A stretch of DNA of 64,000 bases from NCBI RefSeq assembly GCF_004923315.1, contig NZ_CP039650.1:2740607-2804606 (forward strand), read 5' to 3'. The translations under genes were made by a program, and so were the position numbers. This stretch comes from Azospirillum sp. TSA2s (GTDB lineage Bacteria; Pseudomonadota; Alphaproteobacteria; Azospirillales; Azospirillaceae). This document shows positions 43,701 through 51,173 of the stretch, piece after piece; the stretch's first letter is position 1; the number at the start of each line of letters is the position of its first letter. The notes under the pieces were generated by a model, which saw nothing but the letters and a program-made list of their open reading frames with translations, did no database searches and was not told the origin of the DNA.

Positions 43701-44296
43701 ACCGCGGCGCCGTCGCGCGTGACCGTGTAGCCGACCGGCGACGGCCAGTCGAAGGTCAGGCGGCTCTGGTCCGGCTGGTCGGCCCCGCGCACGCGCAGCC
43801 GCCCGGCGGACGGCACCGGCTTCAGCGCCTCGGCTTTCGCGGGCTCGGGTTTGGCGGATTCGGGTTTCGCGTCCTCCGCCTTGGCGGCCGTCAGCGGCGC
43901 GGCCGGCGACAGGTCGATGGCGATGGCGTTGCCATTGCGGAAGCTTTTCAGCGAGACCGGGCGCTTCAGGTCGAACGAGACCGTCTTGCCATCCGCCTTG
44001 ACCCGTCCGGCGGCCAGATAGCCGGGCAGCGCCCGCACCAGACGGTCGAGCGGGGCGTCGATGCTGTCCGTGAAGGTGACGACCAGCCGGTCGCCTTCGA
44101 CCGAAGCGGTGTAATCGACCTTGCCGGGCCAATCGAAGACCAGCCGGCCGAAATCCTTGTGGGTGCCGCCGCGCACCGGAACCGTGGCGGCCTCCGCGCC
44201 CAGGGGAGACAGCAGGACCGGCACGGCAAGCAGCGCCACCGCAGCGGCACAGCCGCGCAGCCAACGCTTCCACTCTTGGGCCGTCCGGTCCGTCAC
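40745..44296 (-). CDS. Very large periplasmic protein with beta-domains and TPR repeats, in a motor-like operon
   Basis: A 1183-residue protein. The signal peptide ends at about residue 37 (LLSPLGAEA). Residues about 37-260 carry two copies of a beta-rich unit: first FGRLVFDWPGKVDYT with RLVVTF, then SRLTFDWPSPVGYTV with VTVAF. A Pro/Ala-rich linker and a further beta region follow. The last 550 or so residues are helical repeats of TPR type (FNLPAWKHGDLDHFTEARQ, FYFANGFGQETLGMLDVLQ and so on). No family name is recognised. GTG 44296 is chosen: AAGGAG lies 9 bases upstream and it begins 1 base after the stop of the MotB-like gene. A role as periplasmic scaffold is inferred from context. Confidence 0.75.
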   Translation of the reverse strand: MTDRTAQEWKRWLRGCAAAVALLAVPVLLSPLGAEAATVPVRGGTHKDFGRLVFDWPGKVDYTASVEGDRLVVTFTDSIDAPLDRLVRALPGYLAAGRVKADGKTVSFDLKRPVSLKSFRNGNAIAIDLSPAAPLTAAKAEDAKPESAKPEPAKAEALKPVPSAGRLRVRGADQPDQSRLTFDWPSPVGYTVTRDGAAVTVAFDKGGTADLSAVSKAALRNIRNVESYRRADGALAVTLAVPQDAEVTDSASGKSVVLSVGNPGSRAGLPKSDAPPAAGSQGAAAGQGGSQGSSQPAPAKDTAREGGRDTPTTASATSNRSAIAANAAAPHSAANAAAPSVPPAEAKAAPAAPVDAKAQPAAGPKGPVLTFDTGGPASIAVYPRAGQLYVVFDRPMPIGAGKLSGPGSELMGAVEPVPATGGSVFRTKIGPMVWPTVERQGTTWRILSSARPANMGSAGDLRVEPDPDFLLGARLLVRAPDAANVVQFADPDVGDRIQVVPLPSPGQGVPEPHRYPDLEVMPSYQGVVVRPISDNVTVRAIKEGVELTTAGGLHLSPAADAGNPAVAPPPSPASAPQPVPSQLAAAPLPVNPPAGGASSAMEPPKAPPAQMQGRRLFNLPAWKHGDLDHFTEARQDLQLAVVNAPESERPKAQLDLARFYFANGFGQETLGMLDVLQQNQPDLEGWPEFRALRGAARVLTGDLDGAEADLSIPSLAGNPEANLWRAAIAADRRDWPKAMAGFKASGPILNSYPEPMIGKLGLRAAEAALETRDSATAKRLFDRVIEHSGPDQEENPQTQYLRGLLFAQTGEIDQAREQLTAAYNSYDRLYRAKAGLALTNLELSEGKMSPTAAAEQLAGLTFTWRGDDLEMQIRSRMGEVLIAGGEYAKGFNTMKETAALVADTPRAEAITKEMSRIFADLFKDGAQRLPTLDALQLYDQFRELTPVGEAGDEIIRQLAERLISIDLLNRAADLLQHQVEYRLSGLDKARVGTRLASVRLLDNKPEEALKALELSNVAGLPADLTAERRLMQAKALAELNRGDEAMQLLAQDDSTNANLLRVDIAWKGQKWDAAALALNKVIGPPPASGKPLDPNMSQLVLNRAVALALAGDGNGLNLLKKDFEGSMKGGPNEDAFRILTRPEQAMGLIDVGTIRSRVAEVDMFKKFLKEYRGGKQSADKPTS

Positions 44297-44297
44297 C

Positions 44298-45020
44298 TCA
44301 ATCCGCTCCTTCCTCTCGCACCACGATGTCCACCGGCAGGCGCCCGTTGCCGGCGCCCCCTGCCCCATCAACCGGCATCATCACCGCCCGTGCCACCAGA
44401 TCGCGGCGATAGCCGGTCTCGCGCAGCGCGGCGGAAACGGCGACCGCCCGCGTCAGCGCCCGTTCCCAGGCCACGCCGCCGGTCGCATCCTCGTGCTCCG
44501 CATGGCCGACCAGCTCGATCCGGTTGCCGATCCGGCCGATGACGGCGCCCAGCAGGAACAGCACCCGCCGCCCCTCCTCGGTGAAGGCGGCACCGGTGGG
44601 ATCGAACATCCGTTCGCCCGGCAGACGGATGACGACACGGTCATCTTCGCGCCGAACCTCGACCACCGCCAGTTCCGTATTCGACCGCAGCTGGCTTCCC
44701 AGCAGGGCCGCCAGATAATGCAGATCGATGGCCGCCCTGGCCTCCACCGCCTTGGCGTTGAAGGCGGCGCCGGGATCAGTGGGCCGATCCGACGGGGTGC
44801 TGGCCGTCGACCGCGCGGCGGGGATCGCCTCCGCCACGCCCTTCGCCAGACGGGTCCAGCGCTCCGCCTCCGGCTCGCTCATCGAATACATCAGGACGAA
44901 GAAGGCGAGCATCAGGGAGATCAGGTCGGTGAAGCTGATCAGCCACAGCGTCTTGCGCTGGCCGCCGCGATCGTCCGCTTCCGCCCCGGCCTTGCTGACG
45001 ACGCCCGGAATGCGGATCAT
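44298..45020 (-). CDS. MotB/OmpA-like stator protein
   Basis: A 240-residue protein with a cytoplasmic start, one transmembrane helix in the MotB plug pattern LWLISFTDLISLMLAFFVLMYSMSE (about residues 25-49, including the proton-binding-type Asp in FTDL), and a C-terminal OmpA-like peptidoglycan-binding domain (about 125-235) with ERMFDPTGAAFTEEGRRVL and RIELVGHAEHED. It looks like a MotB-type stator subunit, although no motA is adjacent. The start overlaps the upstream gene stop by 4 bases. Confidence 0.85.
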   Translation of the reverse strand: MIRIPGVVSKAGAEADDRGGQRKTLWLISFTDLISLMLAFFVLMYSMSEPEAERWTRLAKGVAEAIPAARSTASTPSDRPTDPGAAFNAKAVEARAAIDLHYLAALLGSQLRSNTELAVVEVRREDDRVVIRLPGERMFDPTGAAFTEEGRRVLFLLGAVIGRIGNRIELVGHAEHEDATGGVAWERALTRAVAVSAALRETGYRRDLVARAVMMPVDGAGGAGNGRLPVDIVVREEGAD

Positions 45021-45844
45021 TTCCGCACCTCCGTCTTCCCCGCCTTCGGGTCCAGCTTGGGAGCCGCCTTCGCCGCCGCCCCATCCTCGTCCCAGCGCAG
45101 GGAGAACAGCAGGCGCACGCCGCCCGGCTCCCCGCGCTCGATCCCGATGGTGACGTTGCCGGCCGGCGCCCCGTCCTCGACCAGTGCGCGGGCCAGAACC
45201 CCGGCACGGGCGACCGGACCCGGCGGCTGGCTGGGCGTTCCCGTCGGCCCGATGCCGAGCAGCGCGTCCAGTTCCACCCGCTCGCCCTGGCGCGACTGGC
45301 GCAGGGCATCGGCGATGCGGTCGATCAGGCCCTGGCGGTCCGGACGGAGGGTCATGGTGCCGGGAAGAAACAGGTCGTCGGCCGGCAGCCGGACCTCCAG
45401 CAACTGGCCGGGGGCGACCACCTCCACCTTGGCGACCGCCACCGCCGTGGCGAACAAGGTGCCGACATCGTCCAGCCGCTGCACGGCGAAGACGGTCCCG
45501 GCGCGCGAGGCCACCGGTTCGGCCCCCTCGCGCAGGCGCGGATCGATGACGAAGCTGGGAAAGGTCCGCTCCAGCGAAGCGGCGACCGCCTTCACCCTCT
45601 GCACCGTCTGCACCGAATTGGCGTTCAGCACGATGAAGAAGACCAGAAGCAGCAGGAACAGCGACAGCAGAAGCAGGATGCTGCCGTTGTTCGGGTTGGC
45701 ATGGCCGCCAACAACGGACCTGGCACCGACACCGCCGGCACCCGCGACCCGCAGCGGCGGAAGCCCGGCGTTCCCCGTCCCCGGTCCTGCACCTTGGGCC
45801 GTGTGGCCGCCGGTGGGCCTGCTGATGGGTGCGCCGGGCAGCAT
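45017..45844 (-). CDS. Degenerate MotB-like membrane protein
   Basis: A 275-residue protein. A Gly/Pro-rich N-terminus (about 1-50) precedes one transmembrane helix (SILLLLSLFLLLLVFFIVLNANS) which aligns with the MotB plug helix but lacks the conserved Asp. The C-terminal region keeps an OmpA-like outline (LFLPGTMTLRPDRQGLIDRIADAL ... RAGVLARALVEDGAPAGNVTIGI), but the glycan-binding GHTD is replaced by a LDALLGIG segment. It may be a structural partner of the next MotB-like protein. Cotranscription with both neighbours is certain from spacing. Confidence 0.72.
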   Translation of the reverse strand: MLPGAPISRPTGGHTAQGAGPGTGNAGLPPLRVAGAGGVGARSVVGGHANPNNGSILLLLSLFLLLLVFFIVLNANSVQTVQRVKAVAASLERTFPSFVIDPRLREGAEPVASRAGTVFAVQRLDDVGTLFATAVAVAKVEVVAPGQLLEVRLPADDLFLPGTMTLRPDRQGLIDRIADALRQSRQGERVELDALLGIGPTGTPSQPPGPVARAGVLARALVEDGAPAGNVTIGIERGEPGGVRLLFSLRWDEDGAAAKAAPKLDPKAGKTEVRK

Positions 45845-45848
45845 GGCG

Positions 45849-46556
45849 TCAGTCGAAGCTGGCCAGCAGACGGTCGATCTCGTCCTGGTCCATGGCGTTG
45901 CCCGGCATCTGCGGCCCGTGCAGAAGCTGCTTGTCCGCCTCTTCCTCGCTCATCGGCTCGTAATGGACGGCGGCCTCCGCGTCCTCCGCCGCCAGCTTGG
46001 CCAGCCGCGGCGCGTGGTTCTGCCGCACTTCGCTGCCGAAGGCGGCGACGATCATGTCGACCTTCGATTCGATGTGCTTCAGCGTCCGCACCACCTTGCT
46101 GATGCGCTGGCCGGTAATGTCCTGGAAGTTGCAGGCCTCGTAGATCTTGGTGATCTGGTCGTTCAGCTTCGCCGAGCTGTCCGCGTCCGTCTGGCCGGCG
46201 ATGGCGCCGATGGCGTCGCAGGCGTCGAAGATGGCGAAGGTCGCCTTCTCGGTCGCGCCGATCACCGCATCCAGCTCGTCCGTGGCGGTGCGGATATGTT
46301 CGTCGCGGATTTCGGCCGGCTGCAGCGCCGCGATTTCCTGCTTGGCCGTCTCGATGAACTTGGCGAGGTCCACGACCTCCTTGTAGAGGCGCAGGTCGGT
46401 GGCGGAAATGTCGCCGTCCATGCTGCCCAGGATGTTGCGGACGATGTCCGTCACCTCGTCACGCGACAGCGGCTTTGCTGCTTCCGCGAAGGCGGCGTCG
46501 AGGCGCTGTCTCAGGAGCTTCTGTTCCGTCACGGCGGATTGGGCGGAGAAGGTCAT
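45849..46556 (-). CDS. cheZ: CheZ-family CheY-P phosphatase
   Basis: A 235-residue helical protein with the CheZ catalytic segment EACNFQDITGQRISKVV; Q150 corresponds to the CheZ catalytic Gln. The C-terminus ends in the family tail (MDQDEIDRLLASFD) that binds CheY. It dephosphorylates CheY-P to end motor responses. ATG 46556 is used; longer upstream frames are not supported. It is first in an operon with two MotB-like genes and the TPR gene, 4 bases ahead of the next. Confidence 0.92.
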   Translation of the reverse strand: MTFSAQSAVTEQKLLRQRLDAAFAEAAKPLSRDEVTDIVRNILGSMDGDISATDLRLYKEVVDLAKFIETAKQEIAALQPAEIRDEHIRTATDELDAVIGATEKATFAIFDACDAIGAIAGQTDADSSAKLNDQITKIYEACNFQDITGQRISKVVRTLKHIESKVDMIVAAFGSEVRQNHAPRLAKLAAEDAEAAVHYEPMSEEEADKQLLHGPQMPGNAMDQDEIDRLLASFD

Positions 46557-46793
46557 CGGGCGTGTCCAGCGAGAGGGGCAAGGCCTTGGCGGAATATGCC
46601 GGAACCACCCCGGTCCGCGCCCTCCAGCGAGCGCCCGTCGAGTGCCCTTGCGGCGGAGGTTCGACGCTCCGTCCGATCGTGGCGCCCAACCGTCCCAGGA
46701 ACTGTCCGAGCCCACCAAGCCTATGGTCGTGAGGGTTAATAGCCCGTAAAGAGGACCGCGCCGCAGCTTCCTTGGCGGCGCCGAAGTTGCCGG

Positions 46794-46812
46794 CGCGCCA
46801 CACTGTGGCGCG
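46794..46812. promoter_or_regulatory. Perfect 9-bp-arm palindrome between cheZ and a small membrane gene
   Basis: CGCGCCACA (46794-46802), one central base, TGTGGCGCG (46804-46812) is a perfect 9-bp palindrome. It lies about 240 bases ahead of cheZ and just after the small membrane gene on the minus strand. It may be an operator for a dimeric regulator, or a short transcript hairpin. Confidence 0.35.
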
Positions 46813-46839
46813 TTCGACCGGATTGCAGCAGGCCGGGGC

Positions 46840-46968
46840 TCAGAACAGCCCGGCGGCGGCCGGCGCACCAAGAAGCGCCGCCAGGACCAGCAGGGTAACG
46901 GCAATCAGCCGCTCCGCGGTCGACCAGCGTTTCCAGTCCTTTCTGAAGCTTTTCAGTTCGTCGGCCAT
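46840..46968 (-). CDS. 42-residue single-helix membrane protein
   Basis: Starts MADELKSFRKDWKRW, then one transmembrane helix (about residues 20-40) ending GAPAAAGLF. GGAAGG is 6 bases before the ATG. Function unknown. It precedes cheZ on the same strand by 283 bases, too far for certain cotranscription. Confidence 0.5.
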   Translation of the reverse strand: MADELKSFRKDWKRWSTAERLIAVTLLVLAALLGAPAAAGLF

Positions 46969-47298
46969 GGCGAGCCTTCCGGGTTCGGGGACTACACTGC
47001 AACGCAACGAAAATGCACCAGGTCCAGTTGACGCATGGTTAAAATCAGCCCGAATGACGATCACACCTTCGTACTGGCGCAGAAATGCCACAGTCACGGG
47101 CTTGAAAACGATGATCCAGGTCAAAGGTCGGATAAATTTTCGCCATTTGCCATTTCAACTGCGGCGATCGCCGGCACTCCGGCGGCGTGCCACTTCCGGC
47201 AGCTTCCGATACCGGCCGGCGATGCCTAGATGATAAGCTCTAGATCAAGCCGCCGGCCGGTATCGGATTCTGGTGGGGGGCGCTGACAGGGGAAGCGG
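46969..47298. other. Divergent intergenic region with a long inverted repeat
   Basis: About 330 bases between the small membrane gene and the patatin-like gene. It is clearly more AT-rich than the surroundings near 47100-47160. It holds the 16-bp inverted repeat at 47206-47266 (separate entry) and a small CGCCG/CGGCG hairpin near 47170-47185. No gene was supported. Confidence 0.6.
47206..47266 (+). promoter_or_regulatory. 16-bp perfect inverted repeat upstream of the patatin-like gene
   Basis: CCGATACCGGCCGGCG (47206-47221) recurs as its exact reverse complement at 47251-47266. The 29-base interval has a second, inner repeat, CTAGA (47226-47230) and TCTAG (47239-47243). It ends 32 bases before the ATG. 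Use as operator, terminator or transposon footprint cannot be decided. Confidence 0.6.
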
Positions 47299-48294
47299 AT
47301 GGCGAAGGAAACCGACCTGAAGATCGGGCTTGCCCTGGGCAGCGGCGCTGCGCGCGGCTGGGCGCATATCGGTGTCCTGCGCGCGCTGGAGGAGATCGGG
47401 ATCAAGCCCGACATCATCTGCGGAACCTCCATCGGGGCCGCGGTCGGGGCCGCCTATCTGACCGATCAGATGGACGAACTGCAGTCCTGGGCGCAGAAGA
47501 TGGGCTGGCTGGGCATGCTGGGCATCATCGATCTCACCTTCCGCCGCGGCGGTCTGGTCGCCGCCGAGAAGGCGTTCGGCCGCTTCGACAACGAACGCAG
47601 CAATGTCCTGATCGAAGACCTGCCGATGCCCTTCGCCACCGTCGCCACCGATCTGTCGACCGGGCGCGAGATGTGGCTGCGCGACGGTCCGCTGATGTCG
47701 GCGGTGCTGGCGTCGGCCGCCATGCCCGGCCTGTTCCCGGCGGTGCGGCGCGATCATCACCTGCTGGTCGACGGCGCACTGGTCAATCCGGTGCCGGTCT
47801 CGCTGTGTCGGGCACTTGGGGCCGACGTTGTGGTGGCGGTCAACCTGAACAGCGAGTTGTCGCCGCTGGGACGGCCGAACGGCCGCGGCAAATCGGATGG
47901 AGTCAAAGCGGTGTCGGCCAAGGTGCCGGAACCGGTGGTCGCCGGCGGCGATGCCGGCTCGCCAGCCTTTTCGCACCTGACCAGCCAGATTTCCACCTGG
48001 CTCGGCCGCAAGCCCACCCAGCGGACCCGTTTCCTGGCCGATCAGATCGACGACGCCCACGCTCATAAGCCGATGCCGAACGCCCTGGAGGTTATGGCGG
48101 GCTCCATCGACATCATGCAGGACCGCATCACCCGCTCGCGGCTGGCCGGCGAGCCGCCGGATGTGCTGATCGCGCCGCGGCTGGCCCATATCGGCATCCT
48201 GGAGTTCGACCGAGCGGCGGAGGCGGTGGAGATCGGCCATGCCGCCGCCTCGATGCTGCGTCCGTCCATCGAACTTGCGCTGCGCCGTGCCTGA
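47299..48294 (+). CDS. Patatin-like phospholipase (RssA family)
   Basis: A 331-residue protein. The oxyanion motif LGSGAARGWAHIGVL (about 13-27), nucleophile GTSIG (about 42-46) and catalytic DGA in LLVDGALVNPVP (about 155) give the complete patatin Ser-Asp dyad. Probably a cytoplasmic or membrane-associated lipid acyl hydrolase; the physiological substrate is unknown. AGGGGAAGCGG precedes the ATG. Confidence 0.93.
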   Translation: MAKETDLKIGLALGSGAARGWAHIGVLRALEEIGIKPDIICGTSIGAAVGAAYLTDQMDELQSWAQKMGWLGMLGIIDLTFRRGGLVAAEKAFGRFDNERSNVLIEDLPMPFATVATDLSTGREMWLRDGPLMSAVLASAAMPGLFPAVRRDHHLLVDGALVNPVPVSLCRALGADVVVAVNLNSELSPLGRPNGRGKSDGVKAVSAKVPEPVVAGGDAGSPAFSHLTSQISTWLGRKPTQRTRFLADQIDDAHAHKPMPNALEVMAGSIDIMQDRITRSRLAGEPPDVLIAPRLAHIGILEFDRAAEAVEIGHAAASMLRPSIELALRRA

Positions 48295-48389
48295 CCTGTT
48301 GCGCTCGAGACCTTGCTCGTATTTCGTATAAGCGGTAGTCCGGAATCCCCCTGGGCACCCCAACCGACCGCCGCGGGAACCGAGCGTCC

Positions 48390-49970
48390 ATGAGCCAATC
48401 TGCCCCGACCGACAGCATTTCCGCCCTGCTCGCCAGCGGGACGCCACATTGGGGCAACAACGGCACCGTGCTGAACGGCAGGTCCGTCGGCGCCGCCGCA
48501 ACCGTGACCTATGGTTTCCTGACCAGCGCGCGGCAAATCTCCACCGCCGATGCCGACGGTTTCGCCGCCATGAGCAGCGCCCAGCGCGCGGCTGTTCAGC
48601 AGGCGCTGGCGGCATGGAGCGCGGTCGCCAACATCACCTTCACCGAGGTCGCCGACCCCACCGCCGCCGCCGTCGCCTTCGGGACCAACCGTCAGTACGG
48701 CCAGTCGGCGGCCTACGCCTATTATCCCTCCACCGCCTCCCAGGGCGGTCAGGTCTTCCTGGCCAACGACAGTTCCACGAACACCAACCCGACGACGGGC
48801 AGCTACGGCTACATGACGATCATCCACGAGATCGGCCATGCGCTGGGCCTGAAGCATCCCGGCAACTACAATGCCGGCTCCAGCGAGGGGACGGAGGGTC
48901 CGTACCTGTCGTCCGCGCAGGACAATTATGCCTACAGCATCATGTCCTACAACGACAGCGACGCCCTGCCGTCGGGCGTCTATCTGACCGGCCCCAGCCT
49001 CTACGACATCGCGGCGATCCAGTATCTCTACGGCGCCAACATGTCGGCCGCCCCAGGCGACACCAGCTACACGCTGAACACCGGCGGCTTCATCACCCTG
49101 TGGGACCCCAACGGGCACAACAGCCTGAACGGCAGTGCCCAGACGGCGGCGCTGTCGCTGGACCTGCGCGACGGGCAGTTCAGCAGCGCCGGCTCCACCA
49201 CCTTCCTGGCGCTGGCCTACGGCACGAAGATGCAGCAGGCGATCGGCGGCAGCGGCAACGACAGCTTCACCGTCAACAGCCTGGGCAATGCGCTGGATGG
49301 CGGCGGCGGCACGGATACCGTGGTGTTCAGCGGCAGCCGCGCGCAATACAGCGTCCAGCAGCTGGACAGCAGCCGATACATCGTCAACGGCCCCAACGGC
49401 ACCGATGTCCTGACCAACATCGAGTATCTGCGCTTTTCCGACAGCAGCAGCGCGCTGTCGGCCACGGTGTCCGGCAGCTTCGACGCCCTGCGCTACATCG
49501 CGTCGAATGGCGACCTGATCGCCGCGTTCGGCGCCGACACGGCCGCCGCGGCCCAGCATCTCGCCAACTCCGGCGTTTACGAAGGCCGCAGCCTGAGCGG
49601 ATTCGACCCCTACAATTATCTGGCCGGCTATGGCGATCTGATGGCGGCCTTCGGAACCGATGCCACCGCGGCGACCCGTCACTTCATCGATCACGGCTAT
49701 CGCGAGGGCCGCAATTCCAGCCTGTTCGACACGCTGTCCTACGAAGCCAGCAACCCCGACCTGATCGCCGCCTACGGCAAAAACCGCGAGGGCGTGGAAC
49801 TGCATTACATCCAGTTCGGCCGCTTCGAGGGGCGGTCCCTCAGCAGATTCAATGCCGCCGCCTATCTGGCCGCCAACCCGGACGTCAACACCGCCGTCGG
49901 CGGCAGCCTGTCCGGCGCCCGTCAGCACTATGTCAGCTTCGGCTATGCCGAAGGGCGGGCGCTGGCCTGA
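48390..49970 (+). CDS. Secreted M10B (serralysin-type) metalloprotease with C-terminal repeats
   Basis: A 526-residue protein. The zinc site HEIGHALGLKH is at residues 146-156 and the Met-turn is in YSIMSYND. Residues about 270-320 keep a short, degenerate RTX-like region (IGGSGNDSFTVNSLGNALDGGGGTDTV). Residues about 360-526 form four repeats of about 44 residues, each with a pattern like FD.YLA..DL.AAFG, then HYI..G..EGR. There is no N-terminal signal, so type I secretion is likely, but no ABC exporter lies nearby. Such proteases degrade extracellular proteins. Confidence 0.9.
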   Translation: MSQSAPTDSISALLASGTPHWGNNGTVLNGRSVGAAATVTYGFLTSARQISTADADGFAAMSSAQRAAVQQALAAWSAVANITFTEVADPTAAAVAFGTNRQYGQSAAYAYYPSTASQGGQVFLANDSSTNTNPTTGSYGYMTIIHEIGHALGLKHPGNYNAGSSEGTEGPYLSSAQDNYAYSIMSYNDSDALPSGVYLTGPSLYDIAAIQYLYGANMSAAPGDTSYTLNTGGFITLWDPNGHNSLNGSAQTAALSLDLRDGQFSSAGSTTFLALAYGTKMQQAIGGSGNDSFTVNSLGNALDGGGGTDTVVFSGSRAQYSVQQLDSSRYIVNGPNGTDVLTNIEYLRFSDSSSALSATVSGSFDALRYIASNGDLIAAFGADTAAAAQHLANSGVYEGRSLSGFDPYNYLAGYGDLMAAFGTDATAATRHFIDHGYREGRNSSLFDTLSYEASNPDLIAAYGKNREGVELHYIQFGRFEGRSLSRFNAAAYLAANPDVNTAVGGSLSGARQHYVSFGYAEGRALA

Positions 49971-49994
49971 GGGACGTGGGCAAAGGGGCGGCGA

Positions 49995-50966
49995 TCACTG
50001 CGCCGGCCACATCCAGGTCAGTTCGTGCTTGTTGTGGTGCAGGTGGATCACCCGGCCGCCGGGGATCGCCGCGAAGGCGCGGGCGGTCTCATGGTCGGTC
50101 TCCGCCTGGAACTTCAGCGTGCAGATGAAGCGTTTGGCCAGCCCGCTGTCCATCCACTCCTTCACCAGCCGCAGCAGCCGGGTCGGGTAGCAGATCACGT
50201 CGCAGCACAGCCAATCGACCGGGCCGACCGCCGCCGGCTTCAGGCCGAATGCGCTTTCCTGGCGGATCTCTACCCGCGGAAGGGCGGCGATGGCGGGGTC
50301 GAGCGGCGCCTTGTCGACGCTGACCACCGACGCCCCCAACTCATGCAGCACCCATGTCCAGCCGCCCGGACAGGCGCCGAGATCGAGGCAGCGGTCGCCC
50401 GGCCCCGGCTGCTCCCCGAACAGGGTCAGCGCCTCCCACAGCTTCAGATAGGCGCGGTTGGGCGGCACCGTCCGATTCTCGACGAAGGTCACCTCGCCGT
50501 TGCGGAAGGGGCTGGAACAATGTGCCGCGGCGATGATGGTGGACTCGTCGGTCAGCGTCCAGGAGCCCAGCGGCGCCGTCGGCAGGGGCGACGGAAAGAC
50601 CACCGGCTTGGCCGACACATGCGGCAGGTTCTCCTGGATCAGGGCGGCGCGGCGGTGATGCCGCTGCGACCACAGCGCCCAATTGCGCTGGATCCCGCGC
50701 AGCGCCTTGGCGCCGCCCTTGATCGAGGAGAACTCGATGCGCACCGGGTCGTACCAGATGTTTTGTGCCCAGGCGGCCGGGCGCGCCGGGCCGTCGACGA
50801 AGACCAGCCGGCCGTCGACCGAAGCGACCTCCCCCAGTTCCGCCACCAGATCGTCGAGGAAGCCGTCCGCCGCCAGATAGACCGTCTGGCCAAGAGGGGT
50901 CACCACCGCGCCCGGCGAGGGCTGCGGAGCGTTTTCGGAAGCATTTTTGGGGGTGCTGTCGTCCAT
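49995..50966 (-). CDS. rlmM: RlmM-like 23S rRNA 2'-O-ribose methyltransferase
   Basis: A 323-residue protein: an N-terminal THUMP-like region and a C-terminal FtsJ-type Rossmann fold with SAM motif CLDLGACPGGWTWVLHELGA, acidic motif VDWLCCDVICYP and Lys in ICTLKFQ. The architecture resembles RlmM, which methylates C2498 of 23S rRNA in E. coli; the symbol is tentative. ATG 50966 is preferred over 51008. It converges with the M10B gene, 24 bases apart. Confidence 0.82.
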   Translation of the reverse strand: MDDSTPKNASENAPQPSPGAVVTPLGQTVYLAADGFLDDLVAELGEVASVDGRLVFVDGPARPAAWAQNIWYDPVRIEFSSIKGGAKALRGIQRNWALWSQRHHRRAALIQENLPHVSAKPVVFPSPLPTAPLGSWTLTDESTIIAAAHCSSPFRNGEVTFVENRTVPPNRAYLKLWEALTLFGEQPGPGDRCLDLGACPGGWTWVLHELGASVVSVDKAPLDPAIAALPRVEIRQESAFGLKPAAVGPVDWLCCDVICYPTRLLRLVKEWMDSGLAKRFICTLKFQAETDHETARAFAAIPGGRVIHLHHNKHELTWMWPAQ

Positions 50967-51100
50967 GCCCCACGGGCTACCGCCGCCGGCCGCCGAATGC
51001 AAGCGCAAGGATGCGGCACGCCCCTTTCGAACTGACGCGAAGGGGGCTGTGACAAAGCGTCTCGAAACCTCTTATATGCGATCGGTTCGCAATGGCAGCA

Positions 51101-51130
51101 TTGACAACGATTCTCACTCTCAGCTATTGC
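51101..51130 (+). promoter_or_regulatory. Candidate promoter and iron-responsive operator upstream of bfd
   Basis: TTGACA (51101-51106) and TATTGC (51125-51130) have an 18-base spacer. Between them lies ACGATTCTCACTCTCA, loosely like a Fur or Irr/RirA type operator. The identity of the regulator is a guess; Bfd genes are commonly iron-repressed. Confidence 0.45.
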
Positions 51131-51173
51131 TGGACCCAGGAAATGCTCCGCAACCGACCGTCGCCGAGGGCTA

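Noticed and set aside
40568..46739. Plus-strand open frames opposite the TPR and MotB-like operon
   Set aside because: The minus-strand genes show signal peptides, transmembrane helices and family motifs; the plus-strand frames show none.
47086..47101. Possible sigma-54 promoter (TGGC...TGC) ahead of the patatin-like gene
   Set aside because: GG to GC spacing is one base too short for the -24/-12 pattern.
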